Of a stretch of DNA of 64,000 nt, positions 54,201-64,000 are shown one piece after another. Source of the DNA: Megaustenia siamemsis (Eukaryota; Mollusca; Gastropoda; Stylommatophora; Ariophantidae); contig JAVIAB010000025.1 in assembly GCA_032433765.1 (NCBI GenBank), positions 34,210,282 to 34,274,281 of the forward strand, given 5' to 3'. How positions within the stretch are numbered: the stretch's first letter is position 1; the number at the start of each line of letters is the position of its first letter. The notes under the pieces are model-generated. The model saw only the letters and a program-made list of their open reading frames with translations, did not search any database and was not told the origin of the DNA. Both the position numbers and the translations under genes were made by a program.

Positions 54201-56715
54201 TGTAACTGTAATACACTTCTCTTCTTTTGGAATCTTATAACTGTACTACACTTCTCTTCTTTTTGGAATCTTGTAACTATACTACACTTCCCTTCTTTTG
54301 GAATCTTGTAACTATACTACACTTCTCTTCTTTTGGAATCTTGTAACTATACTACACTTTTCTTCTTTTTGAATCTTGTAACTATACTACACTTCTCTTC
54401 TTTTGGAATCTTGTAACTATAGTACACTTCTCTTTATTTGAAATCTTGTAACTATACTACACTTCTCTTCTTTTGAAATCTTGTAACTATAGTACACTTC
54501 TCTTTTTTTGAAATCTTGTAACTATACTACACTTCTCTTCTTTTGGAATCTTGTAACTATACTACACTTCTCTTCTTTTTGAATCTTGTAACTGTACTAC
54601 ACTTCTCTTCTTTTGGAATCTTGTAACTGTACTACACTTCTCTTCTTTTGGAATCTTGTAACTATACTACACTTCTCTTCTTTTGGAATCTTGTAACTAT
54701 ACTACACTTCACTTCTTTTGGAATCTTGTAACTATACAACACTTTTCTTCTTGTGGAATCTTGTAACTATACTACACTTTTCTTCTTTTGGAATCTTGTA
54801 ACTATGGTACACTTTACTTCTTTTGGAATCTTGTACCTATAGTACACTTTTCTTCTTTGGAATCTTGTAACTATATTACAATTCTCTTCTTTTGGAATCT
54901 TGTAACTATAGTACACTTCTCTTCTTTTGGAATCTTGTAACTATAGTACACTTTTCTTCTTTTGGAATCTTGTAACTATACTACACTTCTCTTCTTTTGG
55001 AATCTTGTAACTGTACTACACTTCTCTTCTTTTGGAATCTTGTAACTATACTACACTTCTCTTCTTTTGGAATCTTGTAACTATACTACACTTCTCTTCT
55101 TTTGGAATCTTGTAACTATACTACACTTCCCTTCTTTTGGAATCTTGTAACTATACTACACTTTTCTTCTTTTGGAATCTTGTAACTGTACTACACTTCT
55201 CTTCTTTTGGAATCTTGTAACTATAGTACACTTCTCTTTATTTGAAATCTTATAACTATACTACACTTCCCTTCTTTTGAAATCTTGTAACTATACTACA
55301 CTTCTCTTCTTTTGGAATCTTGTAACTTTACTACACTCTTCTTTTGGAATCTTGTAACTATACTACACTTCTCTTCTTTTGGACTCTTGTAACTATACTA
55401 CACTTCTCTTCTTTTGGAATCTTGTAACTATACTACACTTCTCTTCTTTTGGAATCTTGTAACTATACTACACTTCTCTTCTTTTGGAATCTTGTAACTA
55501 TACTACACTTCTCTTCTTTTGGAATCTTGTAACTATAGTACACTTCTCTTCTTTTGGAATCTTGTAACTATACTACACTTCTCTTCTTTTGGAATCTTGT
55601 AATTATAGTACACTTCTCTTCTTTTGAAATCTTGTAACTGTACTACACTTCTCTTCTTTTGGAATCTTGTAATTATAGTACACTTCTCTTCTTTTGGAAT
55701 CTTGTAACTATACTACACTTCTCTTCTTTTGGAATCTTGTAACTATACTACACTTCTCTTCTTTTGGAATTTTGTAACTATGGTACACTTCTCTTCTTTG
55801 GAATCTTGTAACTATAGTACACTTCTCTTCTTTGGAATCTTGTAACTATAGTACACTTCTCTTCTTTTGGAATCTTGTAATTATAGTACACTTCTCTTTT
55901 TTTGGAATCTTGTAACTATAGTACACTTCTCTTCATTTGGAATCTTGTAACTATAGTACACTTCTCTTATTTTGGAATCTTGTAACTATAGTACACTTCT
56001 CTTCATTTGGAATCTTGTAACTATAGTACACTTCTCTTCTTTTGGAATCTTGTAACTATACTACACTTCTCTTCTTTTGGAATCTTGTAATTATAGTACA
56101 CTTCTCTTCTTTTGAAATCTTGTAACTGTACTACACTTCTCTTCTTTTGGAATCTTGTAATTATAGTACACTTCTCTTCTTTTGGAATCTTGTAACTATA
56201 CTACACTTCTCTTCTTTTGGAATCTTGTAACTATACTACACTTCTCTTCTTTTGGAATCTTGTAACTATACTACACTTCTCTTCTTTTGGAATTTTGTAA
56301 CTATGGTACACTTCTCTTCTTTGGAATCTTGTAACTATAGTACACTTCTCTTCTTTGGAATCTTGTAACTATAGTACACTTCTCTTCTTTTGGAATCTTG
56401 TAATTATAGTACACTTCTCTTTTTTTGGAATCTTGTAACTATAGTACACTTCTCTTCATTTGGAATCTTGTAACTATAGTACACTTCTCTTATTTTGGAA
56501 TCTTGTAACTATAGTACACTTCTCTTCATTTGGAATCTTGTAATTATAGTACACTTCTCTTATTTTGGAATCTTGTAACTATAGTACACTTCTCTTCATT
56601 TGGAATCTTGTAACTATAGTACACTTCTCTTATTTTGGAATCTTGTAACTATAGTACACTTCTCTTATTTTGGAATCTTGTAACTATAGTACACTTCTTT
56701 TCATTTGGAATCTTT
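48250..56715. repeat. ~35-bp satellite, about 240 copies, with higher-order duplications
   Basis: Units cttttggaatcttgtaacta plus tactacacttctctt, with common variants tagtaca, gtactaca, aattata and a two-base-shorter ctttgg form. Rare marker variants recur at fixed offsets: ggactcttg at about 52690 and 55378; tttactacactcttc at about 52636 and 55324; identical runs at 49350, 50993 and 53681. This shows duplications of about 1.64 and 2.69 kb. The plus strand is strongly pyrimidine-biased. Short open frames inside are chance. Confidence 0.97.
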
Positions 56716-56929
56716 GCCTGACTTACAGCCTTTTGTTATCATTAAGTCCTGCCCATTTTTAGGAATTCTGGGAGTCTCTGGTCATAATCAATCTTACATT
56801 TGTCAAAATATACCTGGGACGTGGTTAGTTCAGACTAACAGTTCTACAGCTTAAACCTTACATCTTGATGATCTGTCCATCACCTATCAATCATTCTTTA
56901 TTTCCTTTAATGTAACCTTTGGCTTAATA
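56716..56929. other. Spacer after the satellite
   Basis: No supported feature. Confidence 0.4.
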
Positions 56930-57130
56930 GTGACACTGTGACATTCCAGGCATGTCGTAAGAGGTGACTAAGGAGGTTGATCGATGGCTTGACAAACTGT
57001 CATTGTAAAAAGTCTTGTTATGGAAACAGAGACATAGATTTTAGAAGTAGTGATCTCTGCAATATGTGCCATTTTGGCACGCAAGGTTTCTGTTTTTGAG
57101 ATTGTGGTTATGCCCTATATGCGTCTTCGG
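56930..57130 (+). pseudogene. LINE 3' UTR-like fragment
   Basis: Non-coding; contains catgtcgtaagaggtgacta and ends gccctatatgcgtcttcggc plus tcgaaaaaac, resembling the 3' end at 2065-2100 (ccctatgggccggttacggc). A short tagatag tail follows. Confidence 0.5.
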
Positions 57131-57509
57131 CTCGAAAAAACAAGATAGATAGCACCTTTGGCTTGGCCTAAATGAAAATAACAAGGTTGTTTGCTGAGTT
57201 AACTAGTAAACATGACCAGTATCACTTTCTTATGCTGAACCGATTTGCTTTTACCTGCTTACCCATATATCAAAGTTTCCAGTTGTAGCATTGCGATTAC
57301 ATTGTTAATGCTGGACATCAGAGCAACCATGTCCCTGGAGAATCTTCAGTCTCTACAAACAAGAGTAATAAGCTGAGCCTTCTCACTGTTTGGGAAAACA
57401 CTGCTACGTTCTCAAGCTTGTTATTCTAAGTTGAATACTTTCAGAGGCTGGCTACCGACTCTCTTTCTCCAAAGGTCATATCCCTTGTTTATCCATTGTA
57501 AATGTTAGT
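57131..57509. other. Unannotated interval
   Basis: No supported feature. Confidence 0.4.
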
Positions 57510-57800
57510 CAGGAGCTAAGAATAGCCCCCGCCATAGAATATATAAAGAAACAACAGATAAAATGGTTTGGCCACGTGACACGGCAGAAAGATCAAAACA
57601 CAACACAACAAGCCCTCAATAAATATTGCGAGAATGCCAGACCCAATGGTCGACCACAAAAAAAGATGGATCGATAGAATATTAGAAGCACTAGGAAACA
57701 TAACAGCAGCAGAGGCGAACAGAAGAGCAAACGACCGCAAATTATATCTCCCCTCGACGCTGAAAGGCAAATGAGGAAGGTAAGAGGAAGAAATGTCAGT
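57510..57800 (+). pseudogene. RTE-like LINE 3' end, family C, third copy
   Basis: Plus-strand copy of the sequence at 44790-45080 and 46275-46560: IAPAIEYIKKQQIKWFGHVT, then KKMDR/EALGN in shifted frames, and the end cctcgacgctgaaaggcaaa. It shares the same 3' tail type. Confidence 0.8.
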
Positions 57801-58397
57801 CCATTTATGTTCGGATTTTCTATCCTGTCAGACTCTCAGCCTACACTTTTCAGTCAAGATGGGTCCTGAAATCGGTGTACTCTTACTCTCAGCTTGCTGG
57901 AACAATGTATGCAAAATGCAGTCAGCGTCTTCACAATCGACGTCTTAATTTTCTTTCTAGTCTGCCCAAACCACTCCATGTAAACGCCGACATATTTCTG
58001 TCCTTCAGGATTATTTGTATTGTGCTTGAAGGAATATCATGCACCATACATTTCTGCTTTTGATTTTAGCTTCCTTGTCCACTTTCTCTATCAACATTAC
58101 TCCCATTTCAGTGATATGCACTTGTATTTATTGCCAATATTGGAAGCCATCAGGATAACAAATTTAATGGCTTGAGAAAAGTCAAAGCTGTTAATATTTT
58201 GTCTAGAAACATTTTTAAAATGCGTTATAACTGATTTTCAGTCTGGGTAATAGCATTACAAATGAATTTTGTAAATTATAGAATAAAGAAAAACAAATTG
58301 GGGATTTAAAAAACTGACACTATATCAGGATTCTCATAACCTGTCCATTTTATAAGTTGATTCTACAGTAGAAATATTTAAGACAGTTACGGTTATG
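57801..58397. other. Unannotated interval
   Basis: No supported feature. Confidence 0.4.
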
Positions 58398-60036
58398 GAA
58401 GGCCCCGGTATCACTGCAAGTGAATTAAAATCCATAATTGCTCAACCGCCCGTGCCAGTGGAATTATCCGAAATACTAACTCATCTCCCAAACAAAGAAA
58501 GGTAGATGTAGTCCCCATTTTAGCAGTCTCAGCACACGCCAAAAGACATAAGGCGAAACCGCACAGAAAGTAAACACAGCCAACTGTTCCCTGTCATACG
58601 ATATCATCGTTCATTGTAAACAATTGCAATATCCAAACACGATCAAAACGGATGAAACACACAGCTCACGGTGTGCACAGAGCAGTATTCAATAGCTCCT
58701 GCAACAAGTTGGACTTGGAAAATGAGGAAAATGCAATAAGGAACACTTTTTATACATAACCATCAATGGTTCCTGCCGCCTATCCATCATATTGATAGGA
58801 AATTCACGTCCTCCTGAAAATCATGATCGTCATATTATTTTTTAAAAATGTATAGCGCTTGATGATGTTAGAACATCGTTTTTTACTCCAATTCCGAACA
58901 TATAAAACACAGTCATCGGATTATCCCCGTTGCACGTCAAACAACAGACCGTAAGATCTTCCTGCAATGTGAATTTGTGATATTATAAACCACATATTGA
59001 AATTATAAAATCACATGTCTACCCGGAGGCGAAGGCGCACCTCACATCACCAGAGCTGGAAGTTGTCAGCGACCCACAGCTGATGGCTTGCGCCAGGATC
59101 GGTGAACCAGAACCATCCAGACCCTGCTCCACCTCTCTGTGGTGCCTCATTTAACAAACTAACCTGTCTAGTTTGGCCAAGCGAGTAGTGATCGAAGAGG
59201 GAAGACAACCTGGTTCTCAAAAATGTTGCGCTGAAGTCGGACGTGTTGGGCCTAAAGGCGCAAATATCACAATTATACTGCAAGCCACAACACAACGCAG
59301 ACACGCCCACTTAATGTCCTTTTAAGGGCAGATGATGAAGAGGTGTACTTTTTGAGTCATCAAATGCAACAAGCAAGCAAGCAGCAAGAATGTCTACCCT
59401 AGATCTCACAGTAGCCCTCTTGAATTTAGACAACATCCTTCCTGACTAACATGAAACTCTGAGAGTCACCCCAGTGTTGGAAAGTCATGCACAAAGATCC
59501 GTCATTTCGCCTTTCAACATTAGCGTATGGTCGGTCTAAGGATATACGATGAGCCATTATGATGACGTAGCACACACAACAATGGCTGCGCCCATAGAGT
59601 CCCGATTACTTTAGTGAAAGCAACCTACAACGAACGAAACACGGTGCAAATTCCCTAAAGTGAAAACTTCGGTAGACTTGACAGAGCAGTCCACATTAAT
59701 GAGTTGTAACATGTAAATAACTTGCATCAACTTGCATTAACTTGCGTCAAACAATTCCAAAGATGGCCAATGAACAGCACTCAATGTGTTTAAGTAAACC
59801 GCAATTCAACTCTAGATGGTGGAAGGTCGCATTCACAACACTTGACTTGTCAAAAAGGAATATTGCCGTGTGTACGACTCCACTTCATCAGTGCAGATTT
59901 GTTAAGTAGAACATCCTTTTGACTTTAACGCAGAAAATTGTATTGGAGAGCCGAAATTAATCAGTCACCCAAATACAATTTCTGCAGCGATCGAGAGAAC
60001 ATGAACTTTGTTTCACCATCTTGGAAACGGAAGTCC
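58398..60036 (-). repeat. Repeat X, copy 2
   Basis: Reverse-complement copy of the sequence split between 27647-27874 and 40503-41345. The ends shared by both copies are ggaaggccccggtatcactg (left) and ccatcttggaaacggaagt-like sequence (right). Contains ~560 bp (58957-59519) missing from copy 1. That extra block holds an 87-codon minus-strand open frame (59047-59310) with no family I recognise. The repeat may be a non-autonomous transposon or a duplicated genomic segment. Confidence 0.75.
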
Positions 60037-60049
60037 TTTTTTATTTAAG

Positions 60050-60075
60050 ATAGTAATAATAATAATAATAAGTGT
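60050..60075. repeat. (AAT)n microsatellite
   Basis: Short run of taa/aat trinucleotides. Confidence 0.85.
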
Positions 60076-60149
60076 GATGATAACAGTGACAATAGGATTG
60101 GTATTTGTGAGGTAATAGTGCAGCAGTTCATGTTATTATGTTACTTACA

Positions 60150-60335
60150 GAAACAGCAGCAGCAGCAGTAGTAGTTGTAGTAGTGGTAGTAGTAGTGGTA
60201 GTAGTAGTAGTAGTAGTGGTAGAAGTGGTAGTAGTAGTAGTAGTGGTAGTAGTAGTAGTGGTAGTAGTGGTAGTAGTAGTGGTAGTAATAGTAGTAGTAG
60301 TAGTGATAGGAGTAGTGGTAATAATTATCTTCTTC
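60150..60335. repeat. (GTA/GTG)n trinucleotide repeat
   Basis: gtagtagtggtagtagtagt-type repeat of ~180 bp. It yields a poly-valine open frame (60138-60365) that is not a gene. It adjoins the 3' end of the minus-strand LINE at 60355. Confidence 0.95.
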
Positions 60336-60354
60336 TTCTACCTTTTAGCTCCCA

Positions 60355-61425
60355 GTGGAGCATAGGTCTTCAACAAACACTTTCCAAGTCGTTCTGTTTT
60401 TTGCAATTCGTTTAAGATCATTTCATGTCTTCCCCATCATCTTCATCTCTGCTTCGATCTGTCTTCTCCAAGAATTCCTTGGTCTTCCTCTTTGTCTTTT
60501 CCCCTGGGGATTCCAAAAAAGGGCCTGTTGTGTAATACTCTCAGTTGGCTTCCGTAGTGTGTGTCCTATCCATCGCCATCGTCTTCGCTGTATCTCTTTA
60601 TCCACTGATATTTGACCGGTACATTTCCATAATTCCACGTTAGTGACTTTGTCCTGCCATTTCCATCCCTTTATTTTGCACAAGCATCTATTAATGAAAG
60701 TCTGTACCTTCGTGATTGTCAATTTTTTTATTCTCCATGTTTCACAGCCATATAATAGGACCGACTTAACATTTGAGTTGAAAATTTTTATTTTTGTATT
60801 TAGCCTAATTTCTTTGGATTTCCATATGTTTCCCAGTGCAATGAAAGCTCCTCTTGCTTTTGATATCCTTATTTTGGTATCATTTTCTGTTCCTCCCTCT
60901 TTATCTATATTACTGCCCAGATATATGTAAGATTGTACGTCTAGTAGAGGTATTTCTCCTAGTTTTATTTGGTTATTGCCAACTGCATTAATTCTCATAA
61001 TGTTGGTCTTATCTATTAATCTTTAGTCCTAGCTGTTGTGATCTCTCATCTAATATACTCATTTTATCCTGCATCTGTTGATGGCTGTGTGATAGGAGAG
61101 CTATGTCATCAACAAAGTCTAAATCATCAAGTTGTTTTGTCAGTGACCACTGGATCCCATTTCTGTTGTTTTGAGTTATTTTTATAATCCAATCTATGGC
61201 CAGTAGAAAGAGAAATGGAGACAGAAGGCATCCTTGCCTTACTCCTGTTCTTATTTCAAATGCTTCTGTAAGCTGTCCTTCATGCACCACACTACATTTT
61301 GTTCCTTCATACATTGTTTTTATCAGGTTAATAAACTTTATGGGGATTCCGTAATGACTCAGCAACTTCCAAAGCATTCTTCTGTCTAAACTATCAAATG
61401 CCTTTTCGTAATCTGAAATTTTGTA
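60355..61425 (-). pseudogene. RTE-like LINE, RT catalytic core to C-terminus
   Basis: From 61377 down the frame reads LWKLLSHYGIPIKFINLIKT, EIRTGVRQGCLLSPFLFLLA and DLDFVDDIALL (61105-61116; FVDD instead of FADD). A frame break follows near 61009, then a second frame to 60423 with YIYLGSNIDKEGG, VLLYGCETWRIKKL, RRRWRWIGHTLRKPTESIT and GKRQRGRPRNSWRRQIE. The order matches the LINE at 946-2118 in the same family group. The stretch upstream of 61377 still encodes a KAFD motif near 61390-61410. It ends at a ctgtgctcc-type 3' UTR near 60355. The frame break makes it a pseudogene; the A-to-V change in the active-site box may be tolerated. Confidence 0.85.
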
Positions 61426-61429
61426 ATTT

Positions 61430-61780
61430 TCAAAATGTCACCAGATCATAGGTAATAATTATAATAGTTAGTAATGGTAGTAGAAAATTTATTTGTAAAA
61501 TGTTAATGAAAATGCATGCAATATTTCCATTTACCGTTAATAAAATGAAAGTGTATAAGTAAAGTAGAACTACACATAGGGAGAAAATACAATCAATGGA
61601 GACACAGCAGTGGGGATGAAAATGAAATGAAGACCTTCTCAAAAGCCCTCACCAACCTACCCACCTGCATATTACTGTCTTGGTAGTACCAATAATTTGT
61701 GCCATCTTTCTTCTTGCCTGCAATTCTGACATTGTCCATATTGTTGTTTATATATCGAGCTGCAATTGAGAATGTTCAGA
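61430..61780. other. Unannotated interval
   Basis: No supported feature. Confidence 0.4.
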
Positions 61781-61789
61781 TTGAAGGGC

Positions 61790-61910
61790 CTTCCACAGTT
61801 ATGATGGCAAGTATGTAGTTAATATAAAATAAAGGGCCTTCCACAGTTATGATGGCAAGTATGTAGTTGGTAAAAAGTAACAGGCTTCCACAAGGATAAT
61901 GACATGTATG
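61790..61910. repeat. Degenerate left edge of the 48-bp array
   Basis: Three diverged units with gggccttccacagttatgat and ggcaagtatgtagtt. The array continues after the SINE at 62170. Confidence 0.75.
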
Positions 61911-62168
61911 TAAAAAAAAAGTAAAGTACCCCTGTCACGCCAAGTGGCGTATAAGGAAATATGGTGTTAGTGACCATACATTTTACAGACCTTCAGTACA
62001 TGATTTTTGGGGTAATTAGATCGGTATTACGCCCATGCCGCTTTACTTTCCCAGAAAAAAATCCGGTACCCATTAAAGGCTGGGTGAACCGGAAGCCATC
62101 GGTTGGGAGAGAAACCTACCTCATGTCCTTTGTAGTCCAGTTCACTAACCACTAAGCTATCGTGGCCG
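61911..62168 (-). mobile_element. tRNA-derived SINE, full-length copy
   Basis: On the minus strand it starts with a tRNA-like head: ggccacgatagcttagtggt (A box) at about 62145-62166 and a degenerate B-box region near 62105-62125. A conserved body and a T-rich tail (61911-61920) follow. It lies inside the 48-bp array. Pol III promoter boxes would drive its transcription; a LINE would have supplied the RT. Confidence 0.85.
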
Positions 62169-62169
62169 C

Positions 62170-62725
62170 CGGCAAGTATGTAGGTAGTATAAAATGAAGT
62201 AATCATCACAGAGATAATGGCAAGTATGTAGGTAGTATAAAATGAAGTAATCATCACAGAGATAATGGCAAGTATGTAGGTAGTATAAAATGAAGTAATC
62301 ATCACAGAGATAATGGCAAGTATGTAGGTAGTATAAAATGAAGTAATCATCACAGAGATAATGGCAAGTATGTAGGTAGTATAAAATGAAGTAATCATCA
62401 CAGAGATAATGGCAAGTATGTAGGTAGTATAAAATGAAGTAATCATCACAGAGATAATGGCAAGTATGTAGGTAGTATAAAATGAAATAATCATCACAGA
62501 GATAATGGCAAGTATGTAGTTAGTATAACATGAAGTGATCATCACAGAGATAATGGCAAGTATGTAGGTAGTATAAAATGAAGTAATCATCACAGAGATA
62601 ATGGCAAGTATGTAGGTAGTATAAAATGAAGTAATCATCACAGAGATAATGGCAAGTATGTAGGTAGTATAAAATGAAGTAATCATCACAGAGATAATGG
62701 CAAGTATGTAGTTAGTATAACAAGA
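62170..62725. repeat. 48-bp tandem array, ~11.5 copies
   Basis: Units gcaagtatgtaggtagtata plus aaatgaagtaatcatcacag plus agataatg, very uniform. The 16-codon period leaves the minus strand open (62027-62689), which is an artefact. Confidence 0.95.
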
Positions 62726-63285
62726 GTAAAATGAAGGAGAGTTGGTGAGTGAGTGAACTCATAGCTGGTTGCTGATGCTAGGATTAATATTATGAAACTG
62801 ACCAAAATTCTACTCCAACTACTTGTGGTTTCTCTAGAAACATATTAACTATTTTGTACAAACAAGTAACAATGCAAACTTAAGGAAGTAAGATTAGGAG
62901 AGGATTGGATTCCACAATGTCACCCAACAAAAGACTAACTAAGCTGGACAAGAATATAACGGCAACAAATTTAGGAATGTCTACTTTTAGCTGATGGTGT
63001 TTGCTATCATGAAAACTAAAAATAGAAGTTAGCAAAACTGGAATTTGTTCTTTTTTTTCTGTTACATCTATATATATATATATATATATTTCTGTATGTA
63101 ATGATAGAGATACTATGTTTCTGTCAGCCTCAATCGCTGCTATCTGATTCTATTGTAGATTTGTCTTCTCTCCTTTTACTTTGGGTCTGCCTCAGTCTTT
63201 GACCTTACTAATAAATCTTGTAAGACATGGAATGACAATAATTTCTAATGTTGGTTTCTTCTGCTCACTCTAGCCAACATAAACA
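62726..63285. other. Unannotated interval with a (TA)n run
   Basis: A (TA)n microsatellite lies at about 63067-63090. Otherwise nothing I can support. Confidence 0.5.
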
Positions 63286-63289
63286 CATC

Positions 63290-63440
63290 TACTTCTTTCT
63301 CTTCTTTACTTTCTCTTATGCTCTTTTGGTGTTGAGGGAAATGTAAAGTTCTAGCTCTTATTCTTCTTCTAACCTCAACGATTGTTGCTTGATTCTGTTG
63401 TGGAGTTTCTTTTATGAAGTCACTTTATTTTATGAGGCTA
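63290..63440 (-). pseudogene. Possible LINE 3' tail
   Basis: The minus-strand reading of 63320-63380 gives a TLHFPQHQK-like stretch resembling the YISPRR ending of family C LINEs at 44820. Short and uncertain. Confidence 0.3.
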
Positions 63441-63449
63441 CCTGTGGTA

Positions 63450-63670
63450 GCACACAAGGATTATGGTGTTAGTGACTATAATTGTTATAGATCTTCGACA
63501 CATGATTTTTAGGGAAATGTGGTCAGTATTACGCCCGTCCTGCTTTACTTTCCCAGAAAAAATCCGGTACCCATTTAAGGCTGGGTGAACCTGGAAGCCG
63601 TCGATCAGGATCGAACCCGCTCTAGTCCTTTGTAGTCCAATTCACTAACCACTGAGCTATCGCGGCTCCC
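63450..63670 (-). mobile_element. tRNA-derived SINE, best-preserved tRNA head
   Basis: On the minus strand the head reads gccgcgatagctcagtggtt (A box) and gggttcgatcctgatcg (B box), with acceptor-like ends ggagccg and cggcttcc. The body (gggtaccggattttttctgg, gaaagtaaagcaggacgggc) follows. It is the clearest evidence that this family derives from a tRNA. Tail end less complete than at 61911. Confidence 0.88.
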
Positions 63671-64000
63671 TTACGAAGGCATACCTGAACACAAATCAAC
63701 ACATTGGCTCGGACCGAGTACGAATTAATATTTTAAAGTAAAGTATCGAGTATATATAAAAATTCCCCAACACTTGTATTTAATTATCTAGAAGAAGCTT
63801 CATAATTACTTCTTTCGATTACCATTAAGTATTTTCTTTATTTTCGTTGATACAGTGGTTGCGTTTTCAAAGTAAATGTTTTTTTTTCTCTGACAAATAT
63901 TGGCCACACCATTTCTTTGTGCTTAGTTTCATTATTTGTGGACATAAATGCATCAAGTAAAGTATATTTTGAAGAACTTTTGAATTAGTTTGTGTATAAC
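63671..64000. other. Unannotated right edge
   Basis: AT-rich with no supported feature. Confidence 0.4.

Noticed and set aside
58398..60036. Helitron or Tc1-like assignment for repeat X
   Set aside because: No TC...CTRR ends, no hairpin, no terminal inverted repeats that I could see.
60138..60365. Poly-valine open frame
   Set aside because: Translation of a GTA/GTG trinucleotide repeat.
62027..62689. 220-codon minus-strand frame
   Set aside because: 48-bp array period artefact running into a SINE.
63590..63670. Apparent tRNA gene on the minus strand
   Set aside because: A and B boxes and acceptor-like ends are present, but they are attached to a repeated body found at 61911 and 45780; this is a SINE head.

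Overview
The window looks like repeat-rich DNA from an animal genome, most likely an invertebrate. A mollusc is my guess, from the mix of RTE-like LINEs, tRNA-derived SINEs and minisatellites, but the sequence does not prove it. Base composition is AT-rich. I see no cellular protein-coding gene, no genuine tRNA or rRNA gene, and nothing bacterial. Almost every open frame belongs to a retroelement or is an accident of a tandem array whose period is a multiple of three.

Layout. 1-7.3 kb: LINE remnants alternating with 19-, 22- and 69-bp tandem arrays; one LINE sits inside the 19-bp array and another is split by a small TTAA-flanked DNA element. 7.3-10.9 kb: AT-rich DNA with a SINE-like piece, a decayed LINE and two small duplications. 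10.9-15.1 kb: an L1/Tx1-like LINE with a poly(A) tail, exactly bracketed by two ~628-bp direct repeats. 15.1-19.2 kb: a composite retroposon (minisatellite plus LINE 3' end), LINE tails and a gag remnant. 19.2-22.6 kb: a 53-bp satellite. 22.6-26.8 kb: an RNase H-bearing LINE with an inverted 5' part (twin-priming structure), itself hit by a second RNase H-bearing LINE with a perfect 11-bp target duplication. 26.9-27.6 kb: a 34-bp array and a second copy of the TTAA element.

27.6-41.3 kb is the centrepiece, a three-level nest. An unclassified repeat (called repeat X here) was split by a composite retroposon (11-bp target duplication). That retroposon was split in turn by an 11.8-kb Ty3/Gypsy-type LTR retrotransposon (4-bp target duplication) with an uninterrupted 4.3-kb pol frame. 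Its long LTRs are largely built of 69-bp and 129-bp tandem repeats whose copy number differs between the two LTRs, and its leader also contains tandem repeats. 41.3-44.0 kb: a third composite retroposon running straight into a 38-bp satellite that resembles sequence next to the related LINE at 26.77 kb. 44.8-48.0 kb: LINE 3' ends, a SINE and an RNase H scrap. 48.2-56.7 kb: an 8.5-kb, ~35-bp satellite with kilobase-scale internal duplications. 56.7-64 kb: LINE tails, a second copy of repeat X, a trinucleotide repeat, a LINE on the minus strand, a 48-bp array with a SINE in it, and another SINE.

How it fits together: the genes here are reverse transcriptases, RNases H, a protease, an integrase and nucleocapsid-type zinc fingers serving their own elements. 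The recurring theme is close coupling of retroelements and satellites: tandem repeats inside LTRs, inside a leader, in the 5' part of a retroposon, and directly after LINE 3' ends. The landscape resembles pericentromeric or other low-gene heterochromatin, which is inference.
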